From an uncultured Eubacteriales bacterium (GTDB taxonomy: Bacteria; Bacillota; Clostridia; Oscillospirales; Acutalibacteraceae): a stretch of 5,232 nucleotides of DNA. Under the pieces are notes generated by a model. It did no database searches. It had not been told where the DNA came from and worked only from the letters and a program-made list of their open reading frames with translations. Below are positions 1 through 5,232 of the stretch, in pieces. The stretch covers positions 1 to 5,232 of the forward strand of contig CAKUYF010000065.1 in NCBI GenBank assembly GCA_934702115.1. The letters are read 5' to 3'. How positions within the stretch are numbered: position 1 is the first letter of the stretch; every line of letters starts with the position of its first letter. Both the position numbers and the translations under genes were made by a program.

Positions 1-1
1 C

Positions 2-286
2 AATAGTATACGTAAAACTACTGTAATACTTATAACTCATTCTATAGAAGAAGCAATGTTAGCGGATAAGGCTATGCTTATAAATAACGGAGTGATAAAT
101 TTTTTTGATTTCCCTAATAAGCTTTTTTCCTATAATAGCCTTAATGAATTTTATAATATCTCCCACACACAAGCTTTGGAAATTTTACTGTTTCTAAAAA
201 AATCAGGTTATGATGTTTCTTTAGAAGCAATTGATATAAAGAGCTGTGCAAGAGAAATAATTAAACTACTGGAGTCTACTAAATAA
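2..286 (+). CDS. ecfA1: EcfA1, ECF transporter ATP-binding subunit (C-terminal part, 5' end off window)
   Basis: The frame is open from base 2, so the ATG at 56 is internal and not the start. The visible 94 residues begin just before the H-loop: VILITHSIEEA, with the switch histidine at 38-40, which belongs to an ABC ATPase nucleotide-binding domain. The rest corresponds to the C-terminal extension of EcfA proteins (ISHTQALEILLFLKKSGYDV matches the usual 'iPq..el...L...G..v' pattern). Known of the family: EcfA1 pairs with EcfA2, and the two hydrolyse ATP to drive the EcfT scaffold and exchangeable S-components in vitamin or metal uptake. Two bases separate its TAA stop from ecfA2, so the genes are co-transcribed. 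Two mild oddities: the family usually has THYMEEA where this has THSIEEA, and the strand after the H-loop (MLINNGVINFFDF) is less canonical than usual. The assignment to A1 rests on its place before a clear EcfA2. Confidence 0.86.
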   Translation, partial: NSIRKTTVILITHSIEEAMLADKAMLINNGVINFFDFPNKLFSYNSLNEFYNISHTQALEILLFLKKSGYDVSLEAIDIKSCAREIIKLLESTK

Positions 287-288
287 AA

Positions 289-1146
289 ATGATTAACGTG
301 AATAATTTATCTTATACATATGATCTTGATGATGCTAAATTAAATGCAGTAGATAATTTGAATTTTTCTTTAAGCAAAGGAGAAACTTTAGGAATAATTG
401 GCAAGACCGGATCCGGAAAATCCACTTTGGCAAAGCTGTTAAATGGTCTTCTTAGACCTACTTGCGGGGAGATAGTTTTAAATGACAAAAATATTTTCAA
501 AGATTTTAAAAGCCCTCAAGAAGTTTTCTTTAAAGTAGGACTCGTATTTCAGTATCCTGAACACCAACTTTTTGAACGCACTGTATTTGATGACATTGCT
601 TTCGGACCAAGAAATAAAGGATGTAGTGAAAGCGAAGTCAAAATGTTAGTCCGAGAGGCGGCAGAGCTTTTAGGGCTTAGCAACGATTTATTTTCCAAGT
701 CTCCTTTAGAGCTTTCAGGAGGCGAAAAAAGACGTTGTGCAATTGCCGGAGTTCTTGCTTTAAAGCCGGAAGTTCTTATTCTGGATGAACCGACAGCCGG
801 ACTTGATTTCTTAGGTAAACAATCACTTATGGGATGTCTTAAAAATTATCATAAAAAAGAACAAAATATAATGATATTGATTTCTCATTCTATGGAAGAA
901 ATTGCTTCAATGACTGAAAAAGTTTTGGTTATGGCAAATGGGAAAATGGTATGCTTTGATACTGCAAAGAATGTATTTAAAAATTCTCAGCTGCTGGAAA
1001 ATATAGATCTTGAAATTCCTCAAATTACTAAAATTATGAATTTAATCAGAGAAAGAGGATTTAATGTAAGCGAAGGTATTCTTACTACTCATCAAGCTCA
1101 AAAAGAAATACTTAAGCTTTTAAATAAAGACGGTGGTAATCAATGA
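289..1146 (+). CDS. ecfA2: EcfA2, ECF transporter energy-coupling ATP-binding protein
   Basis: A complete ABC ATPase of 285 residues, the normal EcfA length. Visible motifs in order: an aromatic A-loop region (YTY, 9-11), Walker A GKTGSGKST (38-46), Q-loop VFQYPEHQLFE with Gln88, signature LSGGEKRR (142-149), Walker B VLILDEP with catalytic Glu167, D-loop GLD (171-173) and H-loop SHSMEE with His200. The Q-loop text YPEHQLFE is typical of EcfA2. Known role: cytoplasmic half of the EcfA1-EcfA2 heterodimer, which binds the Ala-Arg-Gly motifs of EcfT and powers uptake through shared S-components. No S-component is encoded nearby, which fits a group II system serving unlinked substrate binders. 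The start is fixed by the MINVNNLSYTY N-terminus. Its nearest Shine-Dalgarno-like GGAG (271-274) is 14 bases away, so translation may depend partly on coupling to ecfA1. It overlaps ecfT by four bases (ATGA). Confidence 0.96.
   Translation: MINVNNLSYTYDLDDAKLNAVDNLNFSLSKGETLGIIGKTGSGKSTLAKLLNGLLRPTCGEIVLNDKNIFKDFKSPQEVFFKVGLVFQYPEHQLFERTVFDDIAFGPRNKGCSESEVKMLVREAAELLGLSNDLFSKSPLELSGGEKRRCAIAGVLALKPEVLILDEPTAGLDFLGKQSLMGCLKNYHKKEQNIMILISHSMEEIASMTEKVLVMANGKMVCFDTAKNVFKNSQLLENIDLEIPQITKIMNLIRERGFNVSEGILTTHQAQKEILKLLNKDGGNQ
1132..1136 (+). promoter_or_regulatory. Ribosome binding site of ecfT
   Basis: GGTGG lies six bases before the ecfT ATG, inside the last codons of ecfA2. It is an imperfect but well-spaced Shine-Dalgarno. 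With the ATGA stop/start overlap it points to translational coupling between EcfA2 and EcfT. Confidence 0.5.
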
Positions 1147-1949
1147 CTAAAAAAATCTCGATGGGAAAATATATTTACGGCGATTCTTTAATACATCAGT
1201 TAGATTCAAGAACTAAAATTATCATTTCAGGAGTATTATCGATTGCAGTATTTTGCACTCAAGAAATTTCAGCACTTTTTCTGATTTTAATGTTTGGAAT
1301 TTTAATGATTAAAATATCTAAAATACCTTTTGTAAGATTTATTAGGAGTAATAAAATAATACTTTTAACATCAGTTTCCACTACTTTAATAAATTTATTT
1401 TTTGAAGCAGAATCCAAATTTCTAACTACAGGTGTTTTTTACGTAACCCCTAAAAATATAAGAAACAGCTCATGCGTATTCCTAAGGCTATTTTCCCTTA
1501 TTTTTGTAAGCTCGGTGATGATGTTTACAACCTCACCGAACGGTATAGCTTCTTCTATAGAAAAAATTTTAAAGCCACTGGATAAAATAGGAATATGTTC
1601 AAGAGATATAGCTCTTACAGTAACTATTACTTTAAGGTTTATTCCAACGCTGTTTGATGAATTTGAAAGAATAACAAACGCTCAAAAGGCACGCGGGGCG
1701 AGTTTTAAAAGCAAAAATTTATTAAAAAATTTAAAGACTTTTTCATCAGTACTGGGTCCTCTTTTTATTTCCTCATTTAAAAGAGCTGATGAACTCGCAG
1801 AAGCTTTAGAAGCTCGTGGATATGACGGAAGTTATAGTCATACAAGTTTTAATTTGTTCAAATTTGGAATAAATGATATTATTGCTTTAATTTTTACCGG
1901 GTTATTGATAATAGGAGTAATATTATGCAATATGTTTATAAAAATATGA
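1143..1949 (+). CDS. ecfT: EcfT, ECF transporter transmembrane scaffold protein
   Basis: A 268-residue hydrophobic protein, the usual EcfT length. It has the N-terminal family motif LDSRTK (20-25), hydrophobic segments at about 26-57, 71-87 and 112-128, and a last helix at about 247-266. The decisive evidence is the long cytoplasmic coupling region with two Ala-Arg-Gly motifs, QKARGAS (Arg184) and EALEARGYDG (Arg225), which insert into grooves of the two EcfA ATPases, plus RFIPTL (165-170) and KRADELAEALEARG. Known role: membrane scaffold that transmits ATP-driven motion to substrate-specific S-components. The ATG overlaps the ecfA2 stop by four bases. Its own 3' end contains the ribosome binding site and start of truA. 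This is the third gene of the standard Firmicutes A1-A2-T module, and I see nothing missing from it. Confidence 0.95.
   Translation: MTKKISMGKYIYGDSLIHQLDSRTKIIISGVLSIAVFCTQEISALFLILMFGILMIKISKIPFVRFIRSNKIILLTSVSTTLINLFFEAESKFLTTGVFYVTPKNIRNSSCVFLRLFSLIFVSSVMMFTTSPNGIASSIEKILKPLDKIGICSRDIALTVTITLRFIPTLFDEFERITNAQKARGASFKSKNLLKNLKTFSSVLGPLFISSFKRADELAEALEARGYDGSYSHTSFNLFKFGINDIIALIFTGLLIIGVILCNMFIKI
1913..1917 (+). promoter_or_regulatory. Ribosome binding site that decides the truA start
   Basis: AGGAG stands seven bases before the ATG at 1925 and is the best Shine-Dalgarno in the window. The later in-frame ATGs at 1946 (sharing ATGA with the ecfT stop) and 1967 have no comparable purine-rich site. 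I therefore prefer 1925, which gives a 25-base overlap with ecfT. Confidence 0.72.
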
Positions 1950-2695
1950 ATGATAAAAGAAATTTGATGGTTACTCTTTCGTATGACGGAAGTAAATATC
2001 ATGGATGGCAAGTACAAAAAAATGCTTTAAGCGTACAAGAAGTTTTTCAAAACTCTCTTACAAAAGTACTTGGCGAAATAGTAGATATAAAAGGATGTAG
2101 CAGAACAGATTCGGGAGTTCATGCCAACATGTACTGTGTTAGCTTTAAAACCTCTTGCAGTATAAAAGCCGATAATTTGGTTTACGCACTTAATAGGTAT
2201 TTACCTGCAGATGTGGCCGTAATTTCGGCAGTAGAAGTAAATGAAAATTTTCATGCTAGGTACTCTTGTAAAGGTAAGGAATATATATATAAAATATGGA
2301 ATGATAGAATACGAAACCCTTTCTTACATAGTTATGCTCTTCATTATTGGTACCCGCTGGACTGTGATTTACTTCATAGTGCCTCAAGAAATTTTATAGG
2401 TACTCATGACTTCACTTCATTCGCTACTTTAGATAAGCGAGAACAAACAAACATGATTCGAACAGTATCTAACTTTGAAGTTTACAGAGAAAATAAAATG
2501 GTGGAAATTAAAGTAAGTGCTAATGGATTTCTATATAATATGGTTCGAATTATGGTTGGAACTCTTTTAAGAATTGCTCAAGGAAAAATCAATCCCGATG
2601 GGATACCTGAAATTATAGAGAAAAAGGATCGGAACTTCGCAGGACCTACAGTTCCCCCTCAAGGACTTTACTTAAATAAAGTATTTTATGATTAG
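1925..2695 (+). CDS. truA: TruA, tRNA pseudouridine(38-40) synthase
   Basis: TruA isomerises uridines 38, 39 and 40 in the anticodon arm of many tRNAs to pseudouridine. The protein is 256 residues from the chosen start, close to the usual 245-260. Motifs in order: LSYDGSKYHGWQ (18-29), typical of the TruA N-terminus; GCSRTDSGVHA with catalytic Asp62; KGKEYIYKIW, with the conserved active-site-side tyrosine; GTHDFTSFA; NGFLYNMVRIMVGTL, the conserved C-terminal substrate-binding block; and AGPTVPPQGLYL near the end. All expected blocks are present, so the enzyme should be active. The start at 1925 is supported by AGGAG seven bases upstream. A start at 1946 would give 249 residues and is the main alternative, since the first seven residues carry no family signal. 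truA directly after ecfT is the standard Firmicutes arrangement, although the transport and RNA-modification functions are unrelated. Confidence 0.97.
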   Translation: MQYVYKNMNDKRNLMVTLSYDGSKYHGWQVQKNALSVQEVFQNSLTKVLGEIVDIKGCSRTDSGVHANMYCVSFKTSCSIKADNLVYALNRYLPADVAVISAVEVNENFHARYSCKGKEYIYKIWNDRIRNPFLHSYALHYWYPLDCDLLHSASRNFIGTHDFTSFATLDKREQTNMIRTVSNFEVYRENKMVEIKVSANGFLYNMVRIMVGTLLRIAQGKINPDGIPEIIEKKDRNFAGPTVPPQGLYLNKVFYD

Positions 2696-2712
2696 TTAAT
2701 ATTAGAAAAATG

Positions 2713-2717
2713 AAGGA
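2713..2717 (+). promoter_or_regulatory. Ribosome binding site of the DUF5711-like gene
   Basis: AAGGA lies nine bases before the ATG at 2727, in the 31-base gap after truA. It supports this start. I found no convincing -35/-10 pair in the gap, so the gene is probably read from the upstream operon. Confidence 0.65.
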
Positions 2718-2726
2718 ATTAAAGCT

Positions 2727-3962
2727 ATGGCTCTTAAAAAAATCTTTTTGTCTGTAACTAATTGGATTAAAAAAATTAATAGCATACAACATAAAAGCTC
2801 TGAGACTATAAAAATCATTAAAGATATAAAGAAAATAACATTAATATTACTAAGCGTTTTTTTATTTCTTATTGTTTGGAATAATAGAATTAAATTACAT
2901 CCTGATAATGTTATTTTATGGTTAAAAGGAAATTGGATGTCGTTTCATATGGGTAAAGGATTTCCTCAAAAAGCTTTTGGACAAGCAGTATCAGCGGAAA
3001 ACTTTAATCTTATGGGGAAAAATCCCGTTGCACTTAGCGATACAGGTTTTACGGTTTTTAATAATTCAGGATATTTAATAAGGAATGAAAAACATAGCTT
3101 CAGCAATCCCTTATTAAAAATAGGTGGTATACACGCCATAATATATGATGTAGGAGGTAAAAAATATAAAATAGAAAGTATTGCAGAGAGTATTTACACT
3201 TCGGAAACTGATAACAATATTATCTCTTGCAGTATTTCTGAAAACGGTAAGTATGGCATAGTTACAGAGTCCCAAAATTACCTTTCTGAATTGAAAGTAT
3301 ACGATTCTAAAAACTCAGAAAAATATAGGTACTACTTTTCAGAGCATTACATATGTGATTTTGAACTTAATTCTGCAGGGGATCAAGGAATAGCATCCGG
3401 TATAAATACGGAAGAAGGAAATATAAATTCTTACTTATACGTATTAAATTTTAAATTTCAGGAACCTCAAAATAAATTTAAACTTGAAAATAATTTAGTT
3501 ACTAAAGTAAAGTATTTTTCAAATGGAAATATTTTAGCAATCGGAGATAATTATCTATCAGTTATAAATCCGGCGTCAGGAAGTGTTAAAAATTTTTCAT
3601 TTGATGAAAAATTGCTTAAATTTTACGATTTTAGAAAAGATAGAGGAATTTGCTGTTGCCTTTCTCCTTCTGAAAATAAAAGCTGTGATGATGAAATAGT
3701 AGTAGTAGACATGTTGGGTAAGGAAATAGTATCTGTATCAACCAATGAAAACTTAAATAGTATTGCTTATTCCGGAAAAAGAATTATTGCTTCCTCTAAA
3801 AACAAGTTATATGCCTATAATTATGAAGGAAAGCCGGAAGGATATATAGATAACCAACCGTACTTTAAAAAAATAATTATGAATTCCGGCTCGTATGTAT
3901 ATGCAATAAAAAGTAATGAAATTTATAAAGTAAAAATTAATAACCTTAAAAAAATCAGTTGA
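2727..3962 (+). CDS. Single-pass membrane protein with beta-propeller-like outer domain (DUF5711-like)
   Basis: 411 residues of unknown function. Residues 1-36 are short and strongly basic (many Lys). One hydrophobic helix follows at about 37-51 (ITLILLSVFLFLIVW), with no signal-peptidase site, so it should be a membrane anchor with the N-terminus inside and about 360 residues outside. The outer part shows repeated beta-strand units of the kind 'hydrophobic strand, turn, coordinates of a value': ALSDTGFTVFNNSGYLI (102-118), YGIVTES...LKVYDS, QGIASGI...YLYVLNF, ILAIGDNYLSVINPASG, IIASSKNKLYAYNYEG and YVYAIKSNEIYKVKI, at least six, as in a WD40/PQQ-like propeller. From memory of family descriptions this layout matches the Firmicutes family DUF5711, but I cannot run a profile search. 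A run of three cysteines (309-311) in the predicted extracellular part is odd. It lies 31 bases after truA with a good ribosome binding site and is likely the last gene of the operon. No enzymatic motif is visible. Confidence 0.85.
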   Translation: MALKKIFLSVTNWIKKINSIQHKSSETIKIIKDIKKITLILLSVFLFLIVWNNRIKLHPDNVILWLKGNWMSFHMGKGFPQKAFGQAVSAENFNLMGKNPVALSDTGFTVFNNSGYLIRNEKHSFSNPLLKIGGIHAIIYDVGGKKYKIESIAESIYTSETDNNIISCSISENGKYGIVTESQNYLSELKVYDSKNSEKYRYYFSEHYICDFELNSAGDQGIASGINTEEGNINSYLYVLNFKFQEPQNKFKLENNLVTKVKYFSNGNILAIGDNYLSVINPASGSVKNFSFDEKLLKFYDFRKDRGICCCLSPSENKSCDDEIVVVDMLGKEIVSVSTNENLNSIAYSGKRIIASSKNKLYAYNYEGKPEGYIDNQPYFKKIIMNSGSYVYAIKSNEIYKVKINNLKKIS

Positions 3963-3995
3963 TTGTTATTTAAATATATTATTATCTAATTTATT

Positions 3996-4035
3996 AAAAC
4001 TGCCTTGAATTACAAATAACTCAAGGTGGTTTTTT
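3996..4035 (+). terminator. Rho-independent terminator of the ecf-truA operon
   Basis: The arms are ACTGCCTTGA (3999-4008) and TCAAGGTGGT (4021-4030), with a 12-base loop and a run of T from 4030 to 4035. As plus-strand RNA all ten positions pair, two of them as G-U wobbles, and three A-U pairs can extend the base into the T-run. It starts 34 bases after the last plus-strand stop. Read on the minus strand the two wobbles become C-A mismatches and the T-run shortens to four, so it should act mainly on the plus-strand operon and only weakly on the convergent gene. Confidence 0.78.
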
Positions 4036-4045
4036 ACAAATATAA

Positions 4046-4738
4046 TTAATATAACATTTTTGAATAATAATTATGGCAGGTAAAAAGTATTACTTGATGG
4101 TTTTTCGAATATTCCTTTAAAAACTTTAAGGTATATTTTAATCTTTCTTCGTCATATCTTACGAGTACATCATCGAGTATTAAAGGCAAATTAGTTTCAC
4201 GTGAAAGAAGTTTAGAAAGAGCTATTCTAAGGGATAAATAAGCTTGATCGATTGTACCGCTGCTCAGGCTATCACAACTTCTATTTATTTTTTCATATTC
4301 TAACATCATATTATAATCTTTTTGTATATATGCTTTATAATATTTTTCTCCGGTGAGTTTTTTCAAAATTTCCGAAGCTTCTTTATTAAGCAAAGGAATA
4401 AAGTTTTTTCTTATGTCATTAGAAGTTTCTTCTATACATTCTTTAGCTATAAGTAAACTTTTTAAGTAATTTTCCATTTTAGCCAATTTTTGTTTTTTAA
4501 TTTCCAGAGCTTCATTAAGCTCTTTTAAGCTTTTTTCCGGCTGTTTAATACCCTTGACAGCCTCTATATATTCCTCTTCAAGATTTAAGCTTTCTAATAA
4601 TTCCAGTCTTTGATTTATATCCTCAATGCTTTTTTCACAGGGGTTTTTAACTTTCTTAGACATTTCTAAAGACTCTAAGTAATCCTCAAGACTTTTTAAT
4701 TCTATATTTTCTACTCCAATTAAATTAGATATATACAT
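4046..4738 (-). CDS. C-terminal ATPase lobe of the interrupted YhaN-like protein (possible separate ORF)
   Basis: This is the 230-residue stretch from the first in-frame ATG after the interrupting TGA. Residues 1-125 are coiled coil. Residues 126-150 (KLTGEKYYKAYIQKDYNM) form the entry to the C-terminal ATPase lobe. Then come the ABC signature LSSGTIDQAYLSLRIAL (LSSGTIDQ at 158-165), Walker B LPLILDD (184-190), the D-loop region VRYDEERL, and the final strand with the H-loop histidine, VILFTCH (His222). The chain ends eight residues later, as is usual for this family. All catalytic elements of this lobe are intact, with no sign of decay. It lacks a Walker A and cannot bind ATP productively alone. 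Only a weak purine stretch (GATGAG) precedes the ATG, and the 67 codons between the TGA and this ATG are still coiled coil, so I think it is a remnant frame rather than a gene with its own start. Confidence 0.6.
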   Translation of the reverse strand: MYISNLIGVENIELKSLEDYLESLEMSKKVKNPCEKSIEDINQRLELLESLNLEEEYIEAVKGIKQPEKSLKELNEALEIKKQKLAKMENYLKSLLIAKECIEETSNDIRKNFIPLLNKEASEILKKLTGEKYYKAYIQKDYNMMLEYEKINRSCDSLSSGTIDQAYLSLRIALSKLLSRETNLPLILDDVLVRYDEERLKYTLKFLKEYSKNHQVILFTCHNYYSKMLY

Positions 4739-4939
4739 ACATTGCTCATCAATATTGCTTATTTTTTTCTTGATTAATACTAAATTTTCAAATGACTTTA
4801 AAAATTCAGAATAGCTGTTAATTTTAACATATTCGGAAATTTGACCTATACTCTTAAGTTTTAAATTCTCAAGCTCTTTATCAAAATTTTCTATAGTAAC
4901 TTTATTCTTAAGGAAGGCCTTGTATTCCGCATGTTTCCT

Positions 4940-4942
4940 TCA
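4940..4942 (-). other. In-frame TGA interrupting the YhaN-like ATPase
   Basis: Minus-strand reading goes ...CAT GAC TAC TGA AGG AAA CAT... (HDY-stop-RKH). It is the only stop in this frame between the right edge and 4048, and frame is kept on both sides, so a single base substitution rather than an indel explains it. Confidence 0.8.
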
Positions 4943-5232
4943 GTAGTCATGAATAGTGGGAACTTTTTTTAACAATAAAAGTTTATTTATAAATTTTTTT
5001 ACTTTTTCAATTTGACTGTTTAAATAATTATTTTCTTCTGCAATCAAATTAAGAATTTTTCTTTTTAAGCTTTCCGTATTTTCGGAAGTTTTTAAAATTT
5101 TAAATTCAAATTCTTCGGAAGTTTTAATCATTAAAGTTAATTTTTCTATTTCTTGTTTCAAAGAAAAAATTGTATTTTTTAAATTCTTAAAATTTAAGAT
5201 TTCCAAAGCTGATAAAACGCAAAATAATATTG
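4940..5232 (-). CDS. Coiled-coil segment upstream of the TGA (partial, 5' end off window)
   Basis: The frame is open to the right edge, and the TTG at 5204-5206 is an internal Leu codon rather than a convincing start. The 96 visible codons are low-complexity alpha-helix with heptad-like Leu/Ile/Phe spacing and many Lys, Glu and Asn (for example KNLKNTIFSLKQEIEKLTL), with no Pro until the last residues before the stop (KKVPTIHDY). I see no enzymatic motif. The match in frame and style with the sequence just after the TGA (RKHAEYKAFLKNK) makes it the middle of the same ATPase. On its own it cannot be assigned a function. Confidence 0.6.
   Translation of the reverse strand, partial: ILFCVLSALEILNFKNLKNTIFSLKQEIEKLTLMIKTSEEFEFKILKTSENTESLKRKILNLIAEENNYLNSQIEKVKKFINKLLLLKKVPTIHDY

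Larger units (their letters stand above)
4046..5232 (-). pseudogene. YhaN-like coiled-coil ATPase, 5' end off window, split by one in-frame TGA
   Basis: One minus-strand frame runs from the right edge to the TAA at 4046-4048 and is broken only by a TGA at 4940-4942. It has 96 sense codons before the break in the window and 297 after it. Both sides are Lys/Glu/Leu/Asn-rich coiled coil of the same character, ending in an ABC/SMC-type ATPase lobe, which fits one long protein of the YhaN/Rad50/SbcC group. Known of the family: an N-terminal Walker A lobe, a long coiled coil and a C-terminal signature/Walker B lobe, partnered with an SbcD-like nuclease (YhaO in Bacillus) in DNA repair or end processing. 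The N-terminal lobe would be to the right. TGA is a normal stop elsewhere in the window, so recoding is unlikely. I infer a recent nonsense mutation (for example from TGG, CGA or AGA) or a base-call error. The exact subfamily (YhaN against other Rad50-like ATPases) is an inference from the C-terminal motifs only. Confidence 0.72.

Noticed and set aside
312..500. Minus-strand ORF of 62 codons inside ecfA2
   Set aside because: It is antisense to the Walker A region of a certain gene, has no ribosome binding site or recognisable features, and is a shadow of ecfA2 codon use.
2660..2726. Internal promoter before the DUF5711-like gene (TAATAT near 2699 as a -10)
   Set aside because: The nearest -35-like TTTACT is about 24 bases away, too far, and TAATAT-like strings are expected by chance in such AT-rich DNA.
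1144..3962. Genetic code with TGA read as an amino acid
   Set aside because: TGA ends EcfA2, EcfT and the DUF5711-like protein at proper lengths, and Trp is encoded by TGG at conserved sites such as HGWQ in TruA.
3963..4045. Small RNA or riboswitch in the gap between the convergent genes
   Set aside because: The 83 bases are explained by AT-rich spacer and the terminator. No other stable stem or conserved motif is visible.
4889..4932. Short minus-strand ORF starting at an ATG (4930-4932) preceded by AAGGA right after the TGA
   Set aside because: It is out of frame with the ATPase and ends within about 14 codons, so it cannot restart the protein.
4910..4942. Selenocysteine at the TGA, since AAGGAA/TTCCTT arms (4935-4940 and 4910-4915) form a hairpin just after it
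   Set aside because: The stem is only six pairs, has a 19-base loop and begins within the TGA itself, unlike a bacterial SECIS element. A selenocysteine in a coiled coil of this ATPase family has no precedent I know of.

Overview
The window is AT-rich DNA from what looks like a low-GC Gram-positive bacterium, most likely a member of the Clostridia (Oscillospiraceae/Ruminococcaceae type). This rests on the gene order ecfA1-ecfA2-ecfT-truA, which is characteristic of Firmicutes, on AAGGA/AGGAG ribosome binding sites, and on a downstream membrane protein that resembles a Clostridia-type family (DUF5711). TGA ends ecfA2, ecfT and the DUF5711-like gene at the expected protein lengths, and Trp is written TGG, so the standard bacterial code applies.

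Positions 1-3962 form one tightly packed plus-strand operon. It opens with the C-terminal end of EcfA1. EcfA2 (289-1146) and EcfT (1143-1949) complete the shared energising module of a group II ECF vitamin/metal transporter. TruA (1925-2695), a tRNA pseudouridine synthase, starts inside the end of ecfT at an AGGAG-preceded ATG. After 31 bases comes a 411-residue single-pass membrane protein with a beta-propeller-like outer part (2727-3962). In many Firmicutes rplM-rpsI follow truA, so this last gene is a lineage-specific neighbour.

A hairpin with a T-run at 3996-4035 ends the operon. It separates it from a convergent minus-strand gene, which fills 4046 to the right edge. That gene is the C-terminal part of a long coiled-coil SMC/Rad50-like ATPase of the YhaN type. 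A single in-frame TGA (4940-4942) splits it, and reading frame, composition and coiled-coil character continue on both sides. It is either a recent pseudogene or a sequencing/assembly error. Its N-terminal ATPase lobe, and probably its nuclease partner YhaO (SbcD-like), would lie to the right of the window.

The window is mostly housekeeping. I see no CRISPR array, mobile element, tRNA, rRNA or riboswitch. The interrupted YhaN-like ATPase is the item most worth checking.
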